Below are positions 57,132 through 64,000 of a DNA stretch of 64,000 bases, piece by piece. The stretch lies in NCBI GenBank assembly GCA_026008535.1, contig BRKX01000012.1, positions 27,805,848-27,869,847 of the forward strand. Reading direction: 5' to 3'. The DNA comes from Perilla frutescens. Taxonomy: Eukaryota; Streptophyta; Magnoliopsida; Lamiales; Lamiaceae. Under the pieces are notes generated by a model, which searched no databases, was not told the origin of the DNA, and saw only the letters and a program-made list of their open reading frames with translations. Position 1 is the stretch's first letter; each line of letters opens with the position of its first letter. The translations under genes and the position numbers were made by a program.

Positions 57132-59131
57132 TATTCAAAATAAAGCAAACGATAATTTTGCAACGATGTTAATCGTGACAAGTTTATTTGAAATACTAAT
57201 AACAGCACTTATGTATCCAATATGTTTTTTAAAGAAGTTGGATTTCTACTTCAAAAGAAATGCAAAACCCAATTAGTAATAATTAATTTATGAAAATCTT
57301 TTATGATAGTTTTAACAAGTAAAATATCGACAATTTACAAAAAAGTTAAAGCTATGATATTCAAATATCGCAACATGCTAAACTCCGTGAGACATGGCGT
57401 TTAAGCAACTTACATTTGTAAAAAGTAGCTTTTTCCACCTCAGACAGAAATTATCGTTCATGTTTATTAACCACGTCTACTTTATAAGTGTGAAGAGAAA
57501 AATGCCAAATTAATTTGTAGGCTCGTAAATCATTAGTTGCCCTCTAACTTTTTTTCTCGAACTGCGTTTCGTCCGTTGCACCCCAATTTTGACTTTCTGC
57601 TTTTCAAAAAAGGTTCAGTTTTCGACCTGTATTATTCACTATCTTATGAAATGATAAGAGTATGATCCCGTTTAGTCTCTCACAGATAACCTACTGGTGA
57701 AGTGGTGTAATTTCAGATCGAAAATTTCGAGTTTAAAATTTTGTGTATGAATTGTAAACTATTGCACGTGATCCTATTTCTATGTAATTGAATGAATATC
57801 ACCGGTGACCGATCTAGACATAAATATTTAGGAGAACCTTATTACGTTATATGTATATATAAAAAAAATCATCGTCACCGGTGAGGGGGCCGGAACCTAC
57901 TGACAACAGAAAAAGACAGAAAAAAGAAGGGGGTGGGGGACAAGGTCCCCCTCCTTGGATCCGTCCCTAAGTATTACACACATATAATGAAATTTTAGCA
58001 TGTGAACATAGGTCTTGTATGTAAATCGTTGATAAATTATATCCATTAATTTGTTAAGTTCATCGACCATTACTAGTTTGGATGGAATTAAGAAAAAAAT
58101 ATTATTATTTTAATTGCATATGCACTTAAGGGGAAATCACCATTTTTGTTTTTTAAGATCATCCTCAATATGAAAATAAAAATAAAATAAGAAATGATAA
58201 AGTTAGCATTCTGAAATGAAAAAAAATGCATAATAATATATTAATAATATTATGTCATCATTTTCTCTAATTTAAAAAACGTACACTAATAAATTATAAG
58301 CATCTCGGATTGAAAAAACATTACTTCATAACTTAAAATCCTGAAAAGTAAAATAACGATAAAAAGTAATTAAAATAAATTGATACTAACCATTCATGTA
58401 ACAAATTTAATTGATTTAATTGATAGTATCGATAAATTACACACAAAACTAATATTTAAAAATAATGAATTATTCCACATATACATGTGTATACACAGTA
58501 CACACACAGAGTATGCTGTATGCCAACATGTGAGTGTCGAAGAAGTAAATTTCGGGATTTAATGCACTTGAATGAGGTAAGTAAATGTCCTTAATTCTTG
58601 CAATTATTTCTTATCCTTTTTTACCAAATGTACTAGCATTTTGGAATTTAGCTCCCTTTTTTTAAATTATTCAAAATTCAAACTTTGCATGGCTAACTTT
58701 ATGGGTGGACAACCTTCTCTAATTTGGGGGATATTTGACTCAAATTAAGGATGATGCCAGTTGTGTGTGTGTTTAAAAAAAGATGATGCCAATTGATTTG
58801 ATTTAGGAGGTAATTGGTATGAATATTAATTTAACTATTAATGGATGGAAGTAGTTTTTTAAAAAAGGGAGAGTAATCATTATCTTATTTTCAGGGTTGA
58901 ATTAACTCAATCGGCTTCTCTAAAAAAAAACTCAATAATCTTATGATCGGATAAAAAAAAAGACTCAACCGATAAGTTGGTCAAATATATTTCACGAATC
59001 AGTGGTAGAGAGTAAAAAACAAATCACTACATTACTTATAATGCAAAACAACTATCTAGCTAAGCACTTTCAACTAAAGTTGTGAAGTCTATTTGTAGTT
59101 GAGTAAATATGGAAATATAGGAGTGGTGTTA
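56319..59131. other. AT-rich intergenic DNA with repeat relics
   Basis: An (AAT)n microsatellite occupies 57081-57131. A SINE-like relic (GATAACCTACTGGTGAAGTG near 57684) and an hAT-like relic (CCCCTCCTTGGATCCGTCCCT near 57948) are present but too short to classify. A tract like the left end of the Harbinger MITE family (AGGAGGTAATTGGTATGAAT) lies at 58806. No gene. Confidence 0.45.
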
Positions 59132-59134
59132 TAA

Positions 59135-60197
59135 GAGCGTCTCCAATGTTAAACACTTATTTGATATATATTCTGCATTAAATACGTGCAATTTTAACAT
59201 TAATTTTTTTTTTACAGTTTCAATGTTCTGCACTAAGTTTTACGTCAAATAAGAATATTCTCTTAAAGATTTCATTTTGTTTTATAATTGAAATATGAAT
59301 ATGCTCAATGATTTAGTATTTTTATAAAAATGATAATTATCCAAAACTAATAACTTTTAATTATATACTTTCAAAAAAAATATACCATTAAAAAACTATG
59401 TACTATTAAAAAATTATAACATATAATGTGTTTGGAATAATAAAAGTACTATAAATGATCATCAAACGCTTACAATTAGTGAAAATATTACAAAACTAAA
59501 ATACTTATGAAAATACATTCGTGGTGAACAAATTAGAATTATACAAAATAGAAACCAAGCTCGTGAATCTCAATCGTCTCCTTATCAAGGAGAATTTTCA
59601 CAATTCAATCAATTAGGAGGTGAAGGACATGAGTTTGAGAATTCTTCAAACGATTTCGACCAATATTATAATTATATTAAAGGATTTAGAAATGATTTGT
59701 AATCAATGTGTTTTTTCAAGTAGTTTTAGTTATGTGTAGTGTGTTTTTAAGTTAATTTATAATAATTTGTAATGTGTGCGACTTTATTATATCCATTATG
59801 TTTAATTAATTATGCTCTATTTATTTAGATGATTTATAATTTAAATTAAATGAATATATAATTTATAAACTAAATTAAATTATTGGATAATCTATTTAAT
59901 AATGATTTTAAATAATAAAATAATTCATTAAATGTCGTGGGACCCATTAGCACCAATTTGGTGCATCACCAAATTCTGCTCCAAATTAAGGGCAGAATTT
60001 GATGTTGTATCAATTTGGAACATGATTTGAGACAGCATTGCAGTGGATTTTTGCATGAAATTGGTGTTTTAGTCCAGCAACCAATTTGATATAAAATTTG
60101 GTGTAGAGCATTAGAGCTGCAAAATAATTTGGTGGTGAAATTGCACCTATTTAGTGCAGAATCTGCATTAAATATGTGATTAGCATTGGAGATACTC
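59135..60197 (+). mobile_element. PIF/Harbinger-type element with coding remnant
   Basis: The 1063-bp element has inverted ends, GAGCGTCTCCAATGTTAAAC on the left and the complement of GAGTATCTCCAATGCTAATC on the right. TAA lies on both sides (59132-59134, 60198-60200). At about 59545-59702 an in-frame peptide relic (GGEGHEFENSSNDFDQYYNY, then KGFRND and a stop) looks like the end of a transposon-encoded ORF. The right 260 bp holds many AATTTGGTGxA/TGCACCAAATT-type subterminal words. Confidence 0.75.
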
Positions 60198-60200
60198 TAA

Positions 60201-61142
60201 GGTGTTGATGAAATTGGAAGGTAAAATACATCCATGAGGGGTAATGTGAAATGTGGGTGATGGCATGTGATGATGCCTATGGTTATGATAGTGTGTAAAG
60301 ATTCCACAGAAAGGTGGCGTTATGATTTCAGAAAGTGGGATTTTTGTAGCTAAAAGCGTGGGTTTGGTGAAGGGCCCTCCAAACCACGCTTTGCCCCTCA
60401 ACTTTCGGTGCGCATTCTTTCCCTAACAAGTTGTGAGTCAATTACTTTTCTTTTTTTCGTCACATGAAGAATATAAAATCATAATGTGGTTGGATCATCT
60501 GATCTACATCAACATACCAAATGCCTACAAGATTAACGCATGCATTGTAATCTTTCTTTTTCCTTACCGTAAAAATTATATATTATTTTGTATCCAATTA
60601 CATCATGTGTGGTGATATCAATATCATTGATACGTACTGTAACGATACAATCAAACACTATTTTTTTACTCGAGAAATCTATATCGGAAGTCGTAGTGGT
60701 GGCACCAGATCATCCAATAATGCTTTTCAACGCAACCATATATACATATATCATATATGTTAAATACGCAATGAGATGATTTTAGCTTTTTTGAGAGTGG
60801 CCCAGTTGACGAATCAGGCTTCAAAGGGTAAGGGTGCGAATTCGAACTCTCACCAATACTTTTAAAGTCGAGTCCATTGCACGGTCTTACCTAGTCGAGT
60901 TGATCTCTTATTCATGATTTACAGACTACAATGAAGTAGGAATAGAGTGAGGTTGTACATAATAGAAAATGTAACACCTGTGATCTTGCGGGATATACCT
61001 GTAACCTGTGTGCACGTACGTATATAATGAATTACAGAAGTTCAATTCTCGAACCAAAAAAATCTAATATATTTTCAGACACAAGTTGGTGTAGGGCAAA
61101 TGCAGACGAGAAGCAGATGAAAACTAGAGAAGCAAAAGTGGT
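60201..61142. other. Intergenic region with a possible tRNA-like SINE relic
   Basis: Around 60795-60865 there is GTGGCCCAGTTGACGAATC followed by GGGTGCGAATTCGAACTCTC, resembling pol III boxes A and B. There is no poly(A) and no duplication, so it is only a candidate. Nothing else is recognised. Confidence 0.35.
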
Positions 61143-61226
61143 CCACGTGGATGGAGTTGTCTATCTGATTGGCTAGAAATCTATCCATGCCACTTCTTAG
61201 ATTTCATCTCCAGATTTCACTTATCC
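61143..61226 (+). promoter_or_regulatory. LHCB6 light-responsive promoter elements
   Basis: A palindromic G-box CCACGTGG (61143-61150), a CCAAT box in reverse (ATTGG, 61168-61172) and a reversed I-box (CTTATCC, 61220-61226) lie within 160 bp of the ATG. This is the arrangement typical of light-regulated Lhc promoters. Confidence 0.6.
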
Positions 61227-61300
61227 TACTGGCCTCCCCTAAATACTGCTATCTCTCACCTGAATAGAAAGAGAGAGAAAGAGAAAAAACAAAGGGAGAG

Positions 61301-62165
61301 ATGGCTTCCACATCTGCTGCATTGGTAAATGGCCTGGGATCTGCCTTCTTCACTGGTGGCAATAAGAGGCAGCAGGCCTTGCTATCTGCTTCGGTCACCC
61401 GAGTTGGCGGTTCAGCAGCTCCAAAGCGGCTGATCGTGGTTGCAGCAGCAGCTGCCCCTAAGAAGTCTTGGATTCCGGCTGTTAAAGGTGGCGGCAGCTT
61501 TGTCGACCCCGAGTGGCTCGATGGCTCGTAAGTTTCTTGCAGATATCTGCTCTGTATGCACATCTTTATCTTTATTAGAGTTCTAATTGTGTTGTGTGGA
61601 TGTAAAAACTTACAGGCTCCCTGGTGATTTTGGTTTTGACCCACTGGGGCTTGGAAAAGATCCTGCATTCTTGAAATGGTACAGAGAGGCTGAGCTGATC
61701 CATGGCAGGTGGGCAATGGCTGCTGTTGTCGGCATCTTCGTCGGCCAGGCCTGGAGTGGTATCCCATGGTTTGAAGCCGGGGCCGCCCCTGGTGCTGTTG
61801 CGCCTTTCTCGTTTGGATCCCTCCTTGGCACTCAGCTCCTCCTCATGGGATGGGTGGAGAGCAAACGATGGGTGGATTTCTTCAACCCTGAATCACAATC
61901 TGTGGAATGGGCCACTCCCTGGTCAAGAACTGCAGAGAATTTTACAAATTCCACAGGTGATCAAGGCTACCCTGGTGGGAAATTCTTTGATCCACTTGGG
62001 GTTGCAGGTACATTGAAGGATGGAGTTTACATACCTGATGATGAGAAGCTCGACAGACTCAAGCTCGCCGAGATTAAGCATGCCAGGCTTGCCATGTTGG
62101 CTATGCTCATCTTCTATTTTGAGGCAGGCCAAGGGAAAACACCCCTTGGAGCCCTTGGCTTGTAA
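61301..62165 (+). CDS. LHCB6: Chlorophyll a/b-binding protein CP24 of photosystem II
   Basis: Exons 61301-61527 and 61616-62165 give 258 aa, the usual CP24 length. A Ser/Ala-rich plastid transit peptide (MASTSAALVNGLGSAFF...VVAAAAA) precedes the mature KKSWIPAVKGGG. LPGDFGFDPLGLGKDPAFLK, the first chlorophyll-binding helix EAELIHGRWAMAAVVGIFV, MGWVESKRWVDFF and the third helix EIKHARLAMLAMLIFYFEAG follow. The C-terminus GKTPLGALGL is diagnostic of Lhcb6. This minor antenna links LHCII trimers to the photosystem II core in the thylakoid membrane and takes part in energy dissipation. The start is supported by its purine-rich leader and conserved N-terminus. Confidence 0.96.
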
Positions 62166-62555
62166 GCTACTGCATCATTGTATAAAGACACTTTGCAATG
62201 TAGAGAGTAAAATTCAGAGCTGGATCAATTTTCTTTAAACATTCATTTCCAGTGCTCGTATGTAATCTTGAGTTAAGATCAGAACGCAACTAAGAATCAT
62301 ATGCGACTTCAGCAATTGATAAATTTATACGACAAGTCAAAGCAATCAACTAGGAGGGACGATTAAATGAAAGCGAAGCAAGGGTATAGATTATAGAAGA
62401 TAGAATTATTCCATCTCAGCCTCATAAAAAATGAAGAAGCAGTTCCAGAGTTCGCCAAACAATCACGCATACAGGATGAAAAAAATAAAACCGGAGAGAA
62501 AAATTATAATAATAAAGCTGCAAAAATCACAACACCACCGTTCAGTGTTGGGACA
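62166..62555. other. Convergent 3' regions of LHCB6 and FabZ
   Basis: A 390-bp gap between facing stop codons. It contains only 3' untranslated sequence. Confidence 0.6.
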
Positions 62556-62807
62556 TTAGTCACTCCCCATAGCCATCAAGAACTCACCCTCACAGACCAC
62601 TTCGCCTCCTACATATGCTTTTCCTTCCATCTTTGCTATTCCAAAACGTTTCTGTAGCTTGACGAGGTTCATTCTCATTACTAAGGTGTCTCCTGCAATT
62701 ACTGGCTTCCTGAACCGTACTTTGTCGACTCCAGCAAAGAAGAAATTGGCACGTGAGCCTCCCACTTCTGGTTGCAGCATAACCAAGCCACCGACCTGGG
62801 CCATTGC
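62556..62807 (-). CDS. FABZ: Plastid 3-hydroxyacyl-ACP dehydratase (FabZ), last exon
   Basis: The 252-nt exon starts after a GATTCAG acceptor and encodes 83 residues plus a stop. It reads AMAQVGGLVMLQPEVGGS, then FFFAGVDKVRFRKPVIAGDT, LQKRFGIAKMEGKAYVGGEV and CEGEF. This is the C-terminal part of plant FabZ, the hot-dog-fold dehydratase of type II fatty-acid synthesis in plastids. Q/E and GV-K-V-F-PV-GD are typical family positions; the catalytic His lies in an earlier exon not in this window. The upstream intron exceeds 1.1 kb, and no further exon is recognisable before 64000. Confidence 0.9.
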   Translation of the reverse strand, partial: AMAQVGGLVMLQPEVGGSRANFFFAGVDKVRFRKPVIAGDTLVMRMNLVKLQKRFGIAKMEGKAYVGGEVVCEGEFLMAMGSD

Positions 62808-64000
62808 CTGAATCCAGCAATGAACGTGCATTACTTCACGTACAAAAATAAGCTTTAATGGGAGAAGGGGCTCATTGAAACTGAATCTACTGCAACCATT
62901 TTTCTTAGTTACGATGAAACTACCCAAGAAAGAAATCATTTTACTATACTAAAGAGTTGAGCCTCTCTTTACAAAATATTGTAATCATACATTTGTACAA
63001 GAACTAAGGCTTAACTGCCAGAAATTCTTTTGTTTTCCCTTTATACTGGGAGAAAAATATTGTGTTTGGACAAGCGCTATGTGGGAAGGGAAGATCATGT
63101 AACTAGGAGAAGAAATTTATAAGCAGCTAGTGGTGAAAGTGGCAGTTATGGTTGTTTATAAGCAGAGAGAGACTGAAGACCCTGGGGGAAATTAGTCTTG
63201 GAGGAACTAAATCCAATAAAAATATTAAAAAATATATATTTAGATAGCAAATATGAATGGGGAAAATGTATCTTTTAGACTTTTGGGGGGCAATACATAT
63301 TGATGGGATTCCCCTATAAGGTAGATGATAACCAAGAAATCTGCATAGAAACTACTTGAAAAGATTGCAGTCGAACTTTTTAGAGACAAATTTGTTGGAA
63401 ACTGTCAATAGATAGCAATAAAAATGGTAAAAGAATATTAGTCAATAGAGAAACTAAGAGGAACTATATCGTCATTATTACTCAAATTCAAATTTTGAGT
63501 ATTGCCAAGGAAGAATTATCAATAACTTGCTATATATCCTTATGTAAAAATTTGAGGTTTGTGACAATATCTCGAAGAAACAAATTACTTGACAACCACA
63601 CTTCACAATTCACTTTCTAAATGACAAGCACATGATCTATCTCCTTGACATTATGGCACCTCACAACACCAAGAACTGTGTGAAATAGCCACCGCACAAG
63701 TCCTAACAATGCCATAGATGCTAAGAGGATAGAAAAAATCTCAATGGCATAAGAACATTAGTAAAGACTTTATGGAAACTTAAGAGAACTTATTAACGAC
63801 CCGGGGAGTTATAAGATTCAATCTACATGTTTTATGAACTCACAATACTAAAGGACTCATAGTGAAATTGACCAACTAACTGCCTAAGTTAATTTCACGT
63901 ATCTAGTAGGAAATACAGATTACCGACAAATAGATAATCTACCCATTTTTAGGGCTTTCAAGACTAGTCTGATTACACTTACAGGAGAAAATTTCATGCT
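62808..64000. other. FabZ intron sequence to the window edge
   Basis: No exon of FabZ or any other gene is recognisable on either strand. The sequence is most likely intronic, as the N-terminal exons must lie beyond the right edge. Confidence 0.5.

Noticed and set aside
57684..57960. SINE- and hAT-like relics
   Set aside because: The matches are too short and no borders or duplications could be found.
60795..60865. Possible tRNA gene or SINE
   Set aside because: Box A/B-like words only. No cloverleaf, no tail and no duplication, so it is left as a weak candidate in the intergenic entry.
61249..61767. 172-codon minus-strand frame over LHCB6
   Set aside because: Antisense shadow of the LHCB6 coding exons and intron. 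The plus strand has a full, conserved protein.

Overview
The window is nuclear DNA of a flowering plant. It has short GT-AG introns, AT-rich intergenic DNA and typical plant gene products: a plastid light-harvesting protein, a group 1 sulfate transporter, a P-class PPR protein and a GPI-anchored lipid-transfer protein. The gene set and the repeat types suggest a eudicot, possibly an asterid, but the sequence alone does not fix the species. Gene density is low, with eight protein-coding genes in 64 kb and transposable elements filling most of the rest.

Genes in order. RAE1 mRNA-export factor (118-2444, minus; 3' part outside the window). An ALD1-type PLP aminotransferase of pipecolate-based immunity (18393-21991, plus; 5' exon unresolved). 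An F-box/kelch protein (22401-23831, minus). A P-class PPR protein (27155-29242, minus). A high-affinity SULTR1 sulfate transporter (51200-54120, plus, 11 exons, 658 aa). A GPI-anchored nsLTP (54850-56191, minus, 3 exons including a 27-nt exon). LHCB6/CP24 (61301-62165, plus). The last exon of plastid FabZ (62556-62807, minus; rest outside the window). The genes are unrelated housekeeping, defence, transport and photosynthesis genes, with no sign of a functional cluster.

Repeat layout. At 2.6-9.7 kb there is a Stowaway-type MITE, a tRNA-type SINE with target-site duplications and a degraded Harbinger-like element. At 9724-15196 one PIF/Harbinger-type MITE with TAA duplications has been split by at least three later insertions: a solo LTR, a MULE-like element full of TTAGCAAA motifs, and a second TA-flanked element. 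At 25453-26329 and 43447-44345 lie two more copies of the same MITE family. At 31303-36664 a deleted copia retrotransposon (duplication AAGTT) carries a gypsy-like solo LTR (duplication GTCCC) inside its 3' LTR.

The most unusual structure is at 39470-42064. It is a 2.6-kb palindrome whose two ends are the same LTR in inverted orientation, flanked by a 5-bp duplication (GTACA). Each arm holds a near-identical open frame that joins a captured plant synaptotagmin (SMP plus C2) fragment to the C-terminal tail of a Ty3/gypsy polyprotein. It looks like an integrated palindromic retrotransposon DNA and a possible hairpin-RNA source. This is the best candidate for something undescribed in the window.
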